64,000 nt of DNA from contig OU964919.1 of NCBI GenBank assembly GCA_918807975.1, forward strand, positions 32,247,824-32,311,823. The letters are read 5' to 3'. The notes beneath the pieces are model-generated. The model did no database searches. It was not told the DNA's origin and saw nothing but the letters and a program-made list of their open reading frames with translations. This document shows, one piece after another, positions 23,600 through 35,368 of the stretch (position 1 is the first letter of the stretch; each line of letters starts with the position of its first letter). The position numbers and the translations under genes are program-made. Source of the stretch: Aplidium turbinatum. Taxonomy: Eukaryota > Chordata > Ascidiacea > Aplousobranchia > Polyclinidae.

Positions 23600-24410
23600 C
23601 CTTCCTTTTTTGGACGTTGAAATTAAAATTAATGCCACTGGATTTGATACTTGGGTTTGGCGCAAACCAACTCATACTGGTTTGTTTTTGAACTTTGATG
23701 CATTATGCCCATTGAAATGGAAGTCTGGTTTGATCTTGTGCCTATTAGCTCGGGCTAAAATGATTTGCTGCAATGATGCTCTTTTTAATATTGAAATAGA
23801 GAAATTGAAACAAATGTTTTATAATAATGGTTATCCAAAATTGTACTTTGAGAAAATATTGAATCGTTTTATCTCTGAGAATTCCAACCAAAAAGAAAAG
23901 GCTGAAAATGAGTTAAATGTGAAGCATTGCTTGTCCATTCCGTTTGTGGGAAAAGAATCCAAAACGTTTGCTCGTAAAATCGGACAGTTTATGAAAAATA
24001 AATTTGATGTGGACGTTTTTCCTGTTTATAAAACATTTAAAATTAGTTCGTATTTTCAACTAAAGTCCCAGACGCCTTCGTCTCTCTGCTCAAATGTCGT
24101 ATATTGTTTTACATGTCCGTGTGATTCGGCATTGACGTACATCGGTATGTCCACCAGACATTTGACCACGAGAGTACGGGAGCATCTGAACTTTAGAGAC
24201 TTAAAGAAAAGTGCCATCAAGGACCATATCATGGATTGTTCTTTTTGCACAGATCAAAAATTCTCTGCTGACTCATTTAAAATTTTACGCAAAGGCAAAT
24301 CCCAATTTGACACAAAAATTCAGAAAGCGTTGTTAATCAAACGTTACAATCCAAATCTAAACAAACAATTATTTGCCGGTGGCGCCTCCATTCTCCTCAA
24401 TATTTATTAG
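23600..24410 (+). CDS. Penelope-like element C-terminal part with GIY-YIG endonuclease, right arm
   Basis: The frame begins LPFLDVEIKINATGFDTWVW and RKPTHTGLFLNFDA, which match the end of the Penelope reverse transcriptase. It continues through a lysine-rich linker to NVVYCFTCPC, YIGMSTRHLTTRVREHL and the terminal NPNLNKQLFAGGAS. About 270 codons belong to the element; codons upstream of 23600 come from the inverted left arm. The endonuclease core looks intact, while the polymerase fingers and palm are absent through 5' truncation. Confidence 0.82.
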
Positions 24411-24779
24411 CCTAGTTGTATCACGTACTCCGTGGTGCAAATTCGTTTGTAACTTAGTCATGCAGTTGCCTTTTCTTAATGTAATTTTTCGTCTGTCTGT
24501 ATGTTTTCCACTCCAGTGCTTTTAATCGTGCGTGTTTCTCGATGCTTTTAGTTAGTCAGTTAGTTACGGTAGTCACTGTCAAGAAGTGAAATTTATTGTA
24601 GTTTATAATTATTTACAGATTCCTGATGAGGACTTAAGTTAAGTCGAAAACGTTTGAATGTTGAACTATTTGTAAATATGTAATATACTGTTGTAATGCT
24701 CAACCCTGTGTTATTGTTGTGTCTTGCCTGTCTTTGGTATAAAAAAGCAAACTCTCTCCCGAAACTATAAACTTAAAAG

Positions 24780-25177
24780 GTGAAGAAATATCACGTACAA
24801 TGTCACGTATGTTGAGAATATTTATCACGATTGTAGTTTCATAAAAACGCAAATGGCAAAAAAAAAAAAATACAGAAAAAGGTTACGTAGGCTGAAAATA
24901 TTTATCACCATTGTTGTAGTTTCATAAAAACGCAAATGGCAAAAGAAATAAAAAAATACAGACAAAAGTTTCATGACTAATGCCAAGTATGCTGATTTGT
25001 GCATGCAGGTTTCAACAGTAAATTTAAGTGTTAGAAATTGCTTTATGTTTCCCTTAAAAACTAAGTAGGCTATCAAGAAACTGATATAACATTCCGAAGC
25101 ACATACGTTGCTCACTCAACCAGTTAACAGTCAAACCGACCTATTTTAGAGTATGAATTGTGAAGTTAAAAGTAGGG
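24780..25177. other. Non-coding stretch with a local tandem duplication
   Basis: No gene seen. A unit of about 80 bases (containing TTTCATAAAAACGCAAATGG) occurs twice in tandem between roughly 24805 and 24965. Confidence 0.5.
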
Positions 25178-25289
25178 GAAGGTCGGGTTAGTTGAGCCAC
25201 TTTTTGCATTTTTGCAATTTTTTTGTATGAGTTGCCTTTATTTCTTCATTCACAGTGCTCTATACCTTCTGCGTATATTAAACAATATT

Positions 25290-25567
25290 TCAGATAATAC
25301 GAAACCAAGGAAGTTTCCAGAAATATTTGATAAAACTACCATTCGAAGTTTTATAGACAAAGAAAACTTTTTCTCAAACCGTAAAAAATTTCTTGATCAG
25401 ATCACCGCTTCAATGCGTGATGGAAATCTACAGATAAATCTGCATCAGGCATTGCAGGGTAGGCACTTTAACGTATTCCACTTGTCGAAAAGGTACGCAA
25501 TCATGCGTGACATGTTCATCTCGTCGCAAGAATCACGTGATTTTTTGGATACAAAGAAATTTAACTG
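25290..25567 (+). pseudogene. Exon-like coding segment of unknown gene, repeated elsewhere in inverted pieces
   Basis: After an acceptor-like ATATTTCAG the frame runs TKPRKFPEIFDKTTIRSFID, NFFSNRKKFLDQITASMRDG and NLQINLHQALQ to a stop at 25567. Composition looks like real protein, but I do not recognise the family. Decayed versions of the first two thirds occur at 14205-14345, 14681-14784, 15380-15500 and 27090-27210, always linked to the same non-coding body. That suggests a host exon fragment carried by a mobile repeat. Confidence 0.45.
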
Positions 25568-26544
25568 AATGCCTCGCCACAACCAGCGTTGCCTAATGTA
25601 GGCCTACCATATTTTCATAACCCAAAAAGAGGACATGTTTAGTAAGCAAGTAAAATGCCGGTGGATTTTTACGTTTAAACAATTTTTACATCTTCTTAGA
25701 TGATTATAGGTCTACGTAGCAAAAATGACAAATAAAAAAACATCACATACTTATTTGTTAGATTCAGTCAATGAACGTTTTGCTGTTCATTCGATTTTCT
25801 CCACAGAAAACATGCGTTTTACATTTGTATTTTAAGCCATAGCTTATTGCAGATGAAAAATTGCTCGATTTTTAACAATTCATTAATTTTTTTTTATAGT
25901 TCTACAATATTTGAACTATTCTGTCCATTTTCTAATGTGCCATCATTTAAACAAAGCTAATGCAAGCTAGCTATCAGGTTTAAGACGCCTTTGCACTAGC
26001 TTTGGTATAGATCGAACAGTTTAACATCATCAATGCCAACATTTTTCTCTGTGAGATACTTCCACACACCGCTGAAAAGCGTTATCCTATTCTTTGGCGT
26101 AAGACTGCATAAGCAATAGGCATCCAATCAAAGGATGAGAACTCAAAAAATGAAATTAGTGGTCTATTCATGCAAATAGGCAACACATAAGTCGAACAAT
26201 AGAAATACATCTGACATGGTCATCGAGTAACACTGCCTTCCTTTGCCACAGAAATCAATTTATCCACAGCAAGCAACGTATTATCAATCTCAGTCAATAA
26301 ACACTTTTCTTAAACAAGGATAGCCTACTTCTGCCACATCTCACAGAAAACATACGTTTCCTTTTGGCATCGTTGCTTAGCTTTATTTAGCTTTCGCCAA
26401 GGTCACATACAAATAAAACCTTGTTGAAAAAGATAGCCATGCAAAAAAGAGGACATTTGACCATTTTCAAGTGTCCTCGGAGGACAATTTATTTTTTATG
26501 AAAAAAGAGGACAAATCCTCCTAAAAGAGGACATAGGCCTATGG

Positions 26545-26614
26545 TAGCCCTACCTAATGGTTAGGGCAGAGGAGTAGTAATTTCGATTTCGTGGGTTCGA
26601 TTCCCACCTTCTGC
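26545..26614 (+). pseudogene. tRNA-like sequence (decayed tRNA or SINE head)
   Basis: CCTAATGGTTAGG fits a D-arm with box A. GTGGGTTCGATTCCCAC is a perfect T-arm with box B, followed by CTTCTGC. The acceptor stem does not pair on the 5' side and the anticodon arm is poor, so a working tRNA is unlikely. Confidence 0.5.
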
Positions 26615-26764
26615 TAATACTAAGTTACTATTTTTTCTTCTGCAACTGAACTGAGTGCAAGAAGGATCTTAATGACTGCAATCAATGAAGTTTAGGCTAT
26701 AAGAAAAATTGTGACTAAACCACAAAGCAATTTCACATTGAAAAGCAGACACTCTTCGACAAGT

Positions 26765-27230
26765 GATATACGTTAAAGTGCCTACCGCATTGCAGAGTGC
26801 AAAAACAGTGTTGCAGAACGCGTTTTCGAATATTAAATTCTCATCAGTGCAACTACGTTTATGAACGCAATAACAACGGTTAAATTTAAACTCAATACAA
26901 TACATTACAAACATTATAAAGACATATTCTCAGTGTTCAATTGAATATTAATAAATCTAGAGACATCAGAAAATCACTTCCCGCATGCAATTCCAGACCG
27001 ACATTACTCGCTTAAGGTTTTTTTTTTTTTGTTAAAACAAACTTAATGTTCAAAGCAAAAACAGCCATGAACATCTACTTGCACTCTGCAATGCCTGATG
27101 CAGATTTATCTGTAGATTTCCATCACGCATTGAAGCGGTGATCTGATCAAGAAATTTTCTACGGTTTGAGAAAAGTTTTCTATGCCTATAAAACGTTAAA
27201 TGGTAGTTTTATCAAATAAACAATATTTGT
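26765..27230. repeat. Second copy of the foldback repeat body
   Basis: From about 26790 it matches 14345-14640 (GTTGCAGAACGCGTTTTCG onward). Near 27075-27210 it turns back into the inverted exon-like segment. Its first bases mirror 25455-25490. It is a rearranged member of the family at 14188-15510. Confidence 0.65.
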
Positions 27231-27499
27231 AGGAAGTACAAGCCTTATCGAACGACGACAACCGGGTCCACAGGTGTTTAAAAACTAGTAGTCAAATGGT
27301 TTAACTAACACCACGGTAAGGGTTAGTTGAGCCACAAACTGGGATTAGTTAGCTTCATTTATTATTTTTGAAAACACAAGTTTAACCACGTTTCTAATAA
27401 TATCAATATATGAAATCAGGTTAACAATTGTTCCAAGAGTCGCTCGTAACTCAATGTACACATCAAATAATGAGGGTATTGCTACGGCATCCAAATAAC

Positions 27500-29995
27500 A
27501 CCATTTCATTAAAGCTCGCAAGTGATGACCCCGATAATTGCCAACCGGACAGACGTGTGCTAGAGAAGTTCCCCAGGTCCCAACATCGACCCTCGATTAT
27601 CACGGCTCCAACGCTCATAATGCCTGTCCCGAGCAAGCCTGTTAAGCGATGGAACTTCAGAATGGCTAACTGGGAGTACTATAGCATCCTCACAAATGAA
27701 GCCACACAGTATCTCCCATCCCCTCACACCAACAACGTGGAAAAAGCCTACCAGGACTTTTGTGATGCAATAACATCAGCGGCAAAACAATCCATCCCCC
27801 GCGGCAGACGAAAGACCTACATACCGTGCTGGGATAAGGAGTGTGAAAGCCTCTACTCCGACTTCCTCCACGCCCCTCAGGGCAATGACACCAACAGCTC
27901 AGCCACAGCTCTGCTAGCAAGGCTGGACTCAAAGAGGAAGGAGTGCTGGACAGAAGCCGTTGAATCAATCGACTTCACGCACTCCAGCCGCATAGCATGG
28001 AGTACACTGAACAACCTAACTGGCAGATCACGTGCCTCTCGTCAACAGTGTCCCGTTTCAGCAAATTCCATCGCCTCACAACTTGTGGAGAACGGGAAAT
28101 ACAAATCGAGAGACCGTGAATCAGATAGATCCGTCTTGCAAGAAATGACGGACCTCTGGAGGGTAACAACCCCAGACGGGGACAACATCTCGGGTGAGTT
28201 CACCCCGGAAGAATTTTCCGCCGCCCTCCAGCACATAAAGCCAGGTAAAGCCCCGGGCCCTGACCACCTTTGCCCGGAGCTGATACTCCATGCTGCTGCC
28301 TCCTTAAAGTCCTGGTTAAAAGACTTCCTTTCCTGCTGTTTGCGCCACCTGAGAATTCCCAGAATCTGGAGAAGAGCTCTTGTGGTTGCAGTTCCTAAGC
28401 CGAATAAGCCCCCAGGGGACCCGAAGAGCTACCGTCCAATCTCACTGCTCTGCATCCCCTTCAAGATCCTCGAGAGACTCATCTACGCCCGTGTCGAACC
28501 AATAATAGATCCGCAGCTCCCCCGTGAACAAGCTGGTTTCCGACACGGACGATCAACCGTAGATCAGGTCACACTTATGACCCAAGACATTGAGGACAGC
28601 TTCTCGGCTAAGAAGAAGGCTGGCGCCGTGTTTGTTGATCTCACGGCTGCCTACGATACCGTATGGCATAGCGGCCTTACCTGCAAGTTACTCCGTCTGC
28701 TCCCTGACAGACACATGGTCCATATGATGATGGAACTTGTGCAAAACCGCAGTTTTACCCTCACAACCGGTAGCGGTCGTCAAAGCAGACTACGTCGACT
28801 TAAAAACGGCGTCCCACAGGGCTCAGTCTTGGCTCCTCTCCTGTTCAACATATACACCTACGACTTGCCCCCCACCATCTCCAGGAAGTATGCTTACGCA
28901 GACGACCTGGCACTCCTGCACTCAGCAGGAAACTGGCAGTCAGTGGAGAGGAACCTCAGCCAAGACATGCAAACACTATCAGCATACCTCCAGAAATGGA
29001 AGCTACAGCTCAGCAAGTCAAAGACAGTGTCGGCGGCCTTCCACCTTAACAATCGGGAGGCACAGCGTGAGATAAACATCAACATTGATGGGGAACGCCT
29101 GCCCTACTGTGCCGAACCTACATACCTCGGCATAACCCTGGACAGGTCACTCACGTACCGCCGGCACTTGAAGTCACTGCGCAGAAAACTATCTACACGC
29201 GTCGCACTTTTGAGGCGATTGGCGGGTTCCGGCTGGGGAGCTGGTGCTAAAACTCTTCGTACAGCTACCCTAGCCCTTGTTTATTCCACCGCTGAGTACT
29301 GCGCGCCGGTCTGGTGTCGTAGTTCTCACACCCACCAGATTGATACCGCCATCAACGACGCACTGCGTACTGTGACTGGATGCCTGCGTCCCACTCCAAC
29401 GGACTGCCTACCCATCCTAGCAGGCATCCAACCCGCTGAGCTACGCCGTAAAGGAGCCACGATTTCTCTCGCCCGCCGCGCTTTGGACCCCGACCATCTC
29501 CTCCATGCAGCACTCAAGAGACCACCACCTATAAAGCAGCGGCTGAAATCAAGACGCCCCTTTGTGCCTGCCGCACAACAACTACTTAAGAACGCAGAAG
29601 AACTTGGTTTAAGTGCGGCACACTGGACGAACCATATGTGGAACACGGAGTGGCAAAATCACACCTCCACGCTCCGTGACTTCATACCCGACGCCGATCC
29701 CCGTCCACCAGGGATGTCCCTCGCAAGGCTTGCGTGGGTCAGGCTTAACCGCCTGCGAACTGGCGTTGGCCGCTTTCGTTCGGAAATGCACAAGTGGGGC
29801 CTGGCTCCTTCATCAGAATGCGAGTGTGGTGCCACTGAACAGACTGCAGACCATGTCATCCATCACTGCCTAATCCACCGGCCTCCACACGGTGCGCATG
29901 GTCTGAGGGTCCTGGACGACGAGACTGCTGAGTGGCTGAAGATTTCCTGCCCTCCAATTTAGCCTGGAAAGATCGCTCATACGCCATCATCATTA
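27500..29995 (+). mobile_element. LINE (non-LTR retrotransposon), 5' truncated, long open frame
   Basis: An open frame covers 27428-29962; the part that belongs to the LINE begins near 27500. It opens with PDRRVLEKF, the last strand region of an APE-type endonuclease. The reverse transcriptase follows: RPISLLCIPFKILERLI, FVDLTAAYDTVW (Asp about residue 404 of the open frame), GVPQGSVLAPLLFNIY and YADD (about 490-493). It ends with a CECG...H...C cysteine motif near residue 800-820. Jockey/CR1/I-like in style; the clade is not certain. It is clearly richer in G+C than its surroundings, suggesting recent arrival. Most of the endonuclease is missing, which is ordinary LINE truncation. Confidence 0.9.
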
Positions 29996-30235
29996 AAGCT
30001 TGACCAAGTTTATCTGCATTTGTTGAGTTTTATGTAGTTCAAAGAGATTTATTGGACCGTAAACAGATTTATCCAAAGGCTGCAATCTATGTAAGGTATG
30101 TGGAGTTATCGTAAGCATTATAACGCCCTTTTTACACTGGCTCAACTAACACCGAAGGCAGTGGCTCAACTAACACCTTAACTATACCGCCATGAAAATG
30201 TTAAAACTACAGCAATACTTCATGGCACACAATGC

Positions 30236-30530
30236 CGCTTTGGTGTCCGACGTTTTCTTCGTAAACAGTTCTTCGTAAATCAATTCTTCGTAAACAATTT
30301 TTCGTAAATAATTCTTCGTAAAATTACTTCTTTATAAAACAATTATTTCCAAAGCATTTCTTCATGCATGCAATTGGGAATTTGATGTAGGCTATACGAA
30401 GAAAATGCTTTACGAAGAATTGTTTTACGGATTTGATTTCACCAACAACTGTTTACGAACAATTGTTTTACGAACAACCGTTTACGAAGAATTGTTTTAC
30501 GAAAAACTGTTTACGAACAATTTGCCTATA
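30236..30530. repeat. Inverted arrays of the unit TTCTTCGTAAA
   Basis: The left half repeats TTCTTCGTAAACA-like units about six times. The right half repeats the reverse complement TTTACGAAGAATTG about six times. A short centre with ATGCATGCAATTGGG separates them. It has the same architecture as 21477-21715 but a different unit. Confidence 0.75.
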
Positions 30531-30683
30531 ACCTGCCGTTTTTTATTCAGAACGTAGCTTGTTTGGTAAGCTACCAAACAAATTAAATGAAACTGTCTCA
30601 GTAACCAAGTATAAAAAAATGTTATTGGACAGGCCTACCCAAAGTTTAGTTTAGGAATTTCGAAACGAAGTATCCTACCAGTG

Positions 30684-32352
30684 CAGGGCCGTAGCCAGAC
30701 CGCAGAGCTAGGGGGGGCCAACTTTTTGTTAGGGGGGGCCGAAAAAATTTAAATGATTTTGGCATTTTAACCTCTTAAATACCGGTATCCACAAAAATTG
30801 CAATATATCAGATTAGTGTTAAGACCAACACTGGTCTCTTATTTTATCCGCTAGTTAAATCACGGCAACCATATTACAATGACCAACATAACACAGCAAT
30901 TGTTGTATAAATAGCGTTAGGCCACTTGTTATGAGCAGTAGCGTAGCCAGGAATTTTGAAACGGCGAGTTTCACTTATCGCGACACCCAGCGACGGAGGG
31001 TCTGGGGGTCTCCCCCAGAAAATTTTGAAAAATTACTTTGAATTTGGTGCATTCTGAGAGTATTTTCAACAAAAATGTGGGTATGAATATTCCTGTAAAA
31101 TGGTGCTGTCCGGTGGCATAGCAAAAGGATAAGATCATGTTTTCTTCGGCATTTTTCGGAAATAAAGCTACAAGTCTCTATGTTTTCTTGTTGCTAATTC
31201 CAGGCTAAGATATTTGAATGTTTGGTAATGGCAAAACTCGCTCTTTGCAGCTTCGTTTAAAGTTAGGCAAACTTTGTTTTAGAGACATAAAGAGACTGAA
31301 AGCATCATTCTCAATATCGTGACGTCACACGCGTGCCAAAGGGGGGTTGCAACCCCCATAACCCCTCCTTGGCTACGCCACTGGTTATGAGCAAAAACTT
31401 TAACTGTCTCGAAGAAGCTAGTGCCGAGGATTTTGATATATATGATTACATTCCGCCTATACACCCGTGAGCTAGTCTATTGCAGTCGCGGATGTTTGGA
31501 TGCAAACCGTCGTCCCCGAAACGGTCTCACAAACAAGTCTAAATCGATAGATTTCGATACAGAATGTTCAAAGACCATAAGCACCAAGTTTGCCTGTCTT
31601 GGTTGTAACACGCTCCGTCTAAGTGGGAGCGTCAACCCTTGTTAACACTGAAAATCCACACTCACAAACGGCAGTGCTAGATCCAAATGTAGCAATATCT
31701 GCTGCAAGGTTGAACACTTTACAGATTAGAAAACTAGAAACAAAATTTATTTACACTGATTGAAGAGAAAAAATAAACACTGCTTAAAAGATTACGGGTT
31801 TATATTTTGTATGCGTTGTCTTCAAAAACCACTTGCTTTACCACTGCACATTTTGCGATTTATCACTGCACAAATTTGGCTTAGCACTGCACAAATTGGT
31901 TATCACTGACCCTTAGAATTAGGTATGGTAGCCTACCGAGAATAGCGACAGCTGATATCAAATAGCCTAATTTGTACCGGTTTGTAGGCCTGCTGGAAAA
32001 CCATTCCCTTTTTGTTAGGATATCATTCTTTCCCAAAACATTTTTATTTTGCACAGTTTCTGACAATTTTTCTACCAACCTAACACCTGTTGGCCTTGGT
32101 TGAATGGAACATGTTGAGGTTGCCAAAGGAGGGGGTAGGGGGGGGGGGCGAAATTGTTTAATCATCTTAGCTGTGAACTAAACAAAACAATTGTAGTTAA
32201 TTGGGCCTAGGTTGGAGCTCTGCAACGGGAAAGATTGGCAAAATCATTACAATTGTAGCTGTTGCTCGAGAATATTGGGATTTTGCCAGGGGGATCAAAA
32301 TTTTTTTCAGGGGGGGCGAGGCCCCCCTGGCCCCCGGCTGGCTACGGGCCTG
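30684..32352. mobile_element. hAT-type element with perfect 8-bp target duplication
   Basis: Ends are CAGGGCCGTAGCCAG and CTGGCTACGGGCCTG, with one mismatch when inverted. TACCAGTG lies on both sides (30676-30683 and 32353-32360). G-rich runs lie inside each end. It contains the short element at 30936-31383 and no recognisable transposase. It interrupts the broken gene whose larger part lies at 32353-35830. Confidence 0.88.
30936..31383 (-). mobile_element. Short non-autonomous hAT-type element, copy 3
   Basis: Reverse-oriented relative of 1208-1683. Plus-strand ends are CAGTAGCGTAGCCAGG and CTTGGCTACGCCACTG. GTTATGAG flanks both sides exactly (30928-30935 and 31384-31391). Nested in the element at 30684-32352, so it is the younger of the two. 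Confidence 0.9.
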
Positions 32353-33327
32353 TACCAGTGTACTCGTCCCTTGCTTTCTGGATCCGATGAACTGCGAGCA
32401 TACGCATTGGTTTAGACTCGTCATGCAGAAGAGCCAACACTACATTCTCCGGATGAGCAGCGAAGGCCTTTGCTTGTAGGCAACTGTCGACGACTTTTAT
32501 TGATTGGCCTGTCAGATAGCGAGTCAGCTTAACCAACCAAAGAAAGGACCGAGCAGCAAAGTGAATCTTCTTGTTTTGCTTGGTAGTAAACCACATCGGA
32601 GCGTAAACTTTAACGATGTAGCATATGTCGTCATTTCTATCAGCGCCTGTGTTGGTTCTGGCTCCGAGATATAAAGTCGGCATATCCTTGAAACGAGAGT
32701 AAGCCATCGGGCATGACCCTGTTTTCCTGGATCACGGAGTCGAATGCTTTGTGGAGGCAGACTTCCCTCGATGACCAACACGCTATTGAGCAGATAGGCC
32801 TACTTTTGATCGCCGCTAATTTCCATCACCTCATCGACTTCTGTCCGATTGGATTTTGTCTTCTCAAACTCGACGACTGCAAATTCTCCCATTTTGCACA
32901 TATCATTAGCGACGACACGGCTGATAAATCCTTTGAAGGTTTGCGGTCCTGATGATTTTCCGTCAGGAGTTCGTTGAGGTGAAACTGGCAAATCGATTAT
33001 TGCACCGTACTCCCGATATGTTTCTCAATGGTAGTGATGGCCCTGTGTGCTTACCTGTATTGACAGCAGTTCCGTCGCAGCCAACGACCCGAATGCCTTT
33101 CACATCAATTCCCTTGACTTCAAGAGCAGCCAACATCGTTTTGGCAATGTTGTTCCCAGTTGAACGCCCTTGAATGGAAACGTGGTCGATATATTCAGAT
33201 CATGGGTATTTCAGCATCACGTAGTGGGCTTCGGTTGATTTTTGACGATAGCCAGCTATGCCATTCAATGTAAAAGTTCTATCCTTTCTGTCATCAAAGT
33301 ATAAAGGCCTTCAGCTATTGTGCCGAG

Positions 33328-34557
33328 CAGAGATGGGCGTGATCTTGATCTTGAAGATCGCTTTTTTTTTGGTGATCTTGATCTTGATCTAAGATCACTT
33401 TTTTTTGTGTGATCTTGATCTTGAAAAACAATAAGATCAAGATCACTTTAAAATTGAAGTTTACTTACTAAATAGAGACATTTTTTTAGAACTCGTAGGC
33501 CTACTGTAGGCTACAAAGTAGTTAGTGGCAACTACTAACATAGAATTCGCGTCAAAATTCTACAACGTTAAGCCACTGTTAATATAATATGTGCCCAACA
33601 AAAGACGATTTAAAGTCACCATCTAATCTGGTCAGCGTTGCCATTTCAAAATTGAAAAAGTCTTCTGTGTTGGTCATAATAAAGAAGTCAACTTCCGTGT
33701 ACTTTATGTTGACGTATAATAAAAAATGATTTAACTTTGTTCACAAGTTTCATGTATGAATTTTAAAGAAATGTTTACTTTCCTTGACTCAATTTTAGAT
33801 GTTTCAAAAGTCTAGAATGGCGGTGTTAAAAGATCTGGACTCTAGCCGACATTGGTCATGTAAAGTGGTTTATTGCAGCAAATCAACCAGACCAAGACTT
33901 GTTTAAGGTCTGAGTATGGAGTGGTTTGTCTGACCGCAAACCTCTGAACGTTTTTGAAAGCAGACAACAGTATCAAGGTTGCCAGATGGGTAAATAGTGC
34001 AACAAACATTGACATAATGCAGTGAAACCTAAAACTACTTAGTAACACGAATAAAAACTCCCACATGAACCAGACAAAAATTTGTTAAAAAATGATGCAG
34101 TTCAAAGTTTATTTTTGTTTATTATAAATAAAAAGTATAAAACTAATTTTAAATTTTGCGACTTTTTCAGTACCGTAGCCTACTACTGTAATTAACCTCG
34201 GCCTTGGGTGTGACGTTGCGGTTCTACGCAAACTACATGAGCAATTGATAGGCCTAATAGCAACAGTCACTAACTTATTACAATTCTTAGGCCAGTGATC
34301 GAGTAGTTAAAAGTAAAAGTTAACAATACCAACTATATAGGCTACCTTTACCCGGGTTGCTTATAGTAATTATTTTTTGCAACATCATTGATCAAAAACT
34401 AAAAAGTGATCTTGAAAGTGATGTTGATCTTCAAGATCACGATCTTGATCTTCAAGATCACATAGTTTGGTGATCTTAATCTTGATCTTCAAGATCACCT
34501 ATTCTTGGTGATCTTGATCTTCAAGATCACCAATACTGGTGATCTTGCCCATCTCTG
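33328..34557. mobile_element. hAT-type element with GATCTTGATCTT arrays at both ends
   Basis: Begins CAGAGATGGGC and ends GCCCATCTCTG, inverted ends. Flanks are GTGCCGAG (33320-33327) and GTGCCCAG (34558-34565), 7 of 8 matching. Inside each end is an array of GATCTTGATCTTGAAGATCA-type units, about 110 bp on the left and 165 bp on the right, in opposite orientation. The centre is AT-rich without a recognised gene. Confidence 0.85.
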
Positions 34558-35368
34558 GTGCCCAGCGAACTGATGGACGCGAAGTGATTCGTCTCTAAAC
34601 GGAACCGTTTTCGTGCACGAACGAGCTTGTTTTTGTCGACTATCATCGTCGGATTGAAATCATCTTTTGTGTCCAGTAATGTTGCGGTTGCGAGGGCCGC
34701 TGCTGCTAGACTCGGAATTCCAAACCTTTCCGCCTCACGCGCAACTTTATGCTGATCGAAAGTACATCGCTCCTGCTCGTCTTCGAGTTCTTCTCTGCCG
34801 ATCGAGCACTCTGAAAGGAAGCGCCTTCTTGGAGTTTCTTCTGTATTGTCGTCATCCGAGTCGTGAGTACATTCTTCGCGTTCTTCCGCTCGTTTTTTCG
34901 CTTTTCTCTCTTGAAAGCAGTTGCTCCTTCCGTTCGTCCCTCTTCTTCTCAGATTTCACCGCCTCCCAATCCAATGAAACCAATGCGTGCTCCGCGTTGG
35001 TCTTTAACAAAATCAACCTCGCGTGAGTGCAGCAATTTGTCGTCAACGACGTCGCAAAGAGTGTCGAGGCAAAGACTGGCCTTCAATGAAGTTTTTCATG
35101 CAGCCGTCTTTCTCGCTGTGAGGATTTTTTTCTTCATCTTAACCATGGCCCATTCCTTCAGAATCTTCTTGATCACTCCCTCACGGGTATTGATCGCCAC
35201 TGTGGCGAAATCGTAGATAGCTCCATTTCCTTCTTGTGATCTCTGGTGTCTTCCTTCTTCATGATTTTCTTCTTTCACTGGGGCGTAACTTCGTAGAACG
35301 TCACCACTGGTGGGGAGATATATCCCAGAAATGGGGTGATTTACTGATTAGTTGGACCGTGTTGTGCA

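Larger units (their letters stand above)
22451..24735. mobile_element. Head-to-head pair of 5'-truncated Penelope-like elements (2.3-kb palindrome)
   Basis: Left arm 22451-23585 and right arm 23600-24735 are nearly identical reverse complements around a 14-base centre. Both keep the 3' part of a Penelope-like element: the end of the reverse transcriptase, the linker and a GIY-YIG endonuclease. The 3' tails, ending CCTGTCTTT, point outward. I see a 6-bp and a 7-bp length difference between the arms. Near identity and the flanking 18-bp duplication indicate a recent single insertion. Confidence 0.88.
25178..30185. mobile_element. Candidate composite element with inverted GTTAGTTGAGCCAC ends
   Basis: GGTTAGTTGAGCCAC occurs at 25186-25200 and again at 27321-27335. 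Its reverse complement GTGGCTCAACTAACACC occurs at 30161-30177, with another at 30138-30152. These inverted words bracket about 5 kb that contains the captured-looking coding segment, an inverted-repeat block and a LINE. No target duplication or transposase was found, so unity of the element is an inference. Confidence 0.4.

Noticed and set aside
26545-26614. A functional tRNA gene
   Set aside because: D-arm and T-arm are good, but the acceptor stem does not pair and the anticodon stem is weak.
34667-35026. 119-codon plus-strand frame with several cysteines
   Set aside because: It is antisense to the broken multicopy gene, whose charged minus-strand reading is more protein-like.
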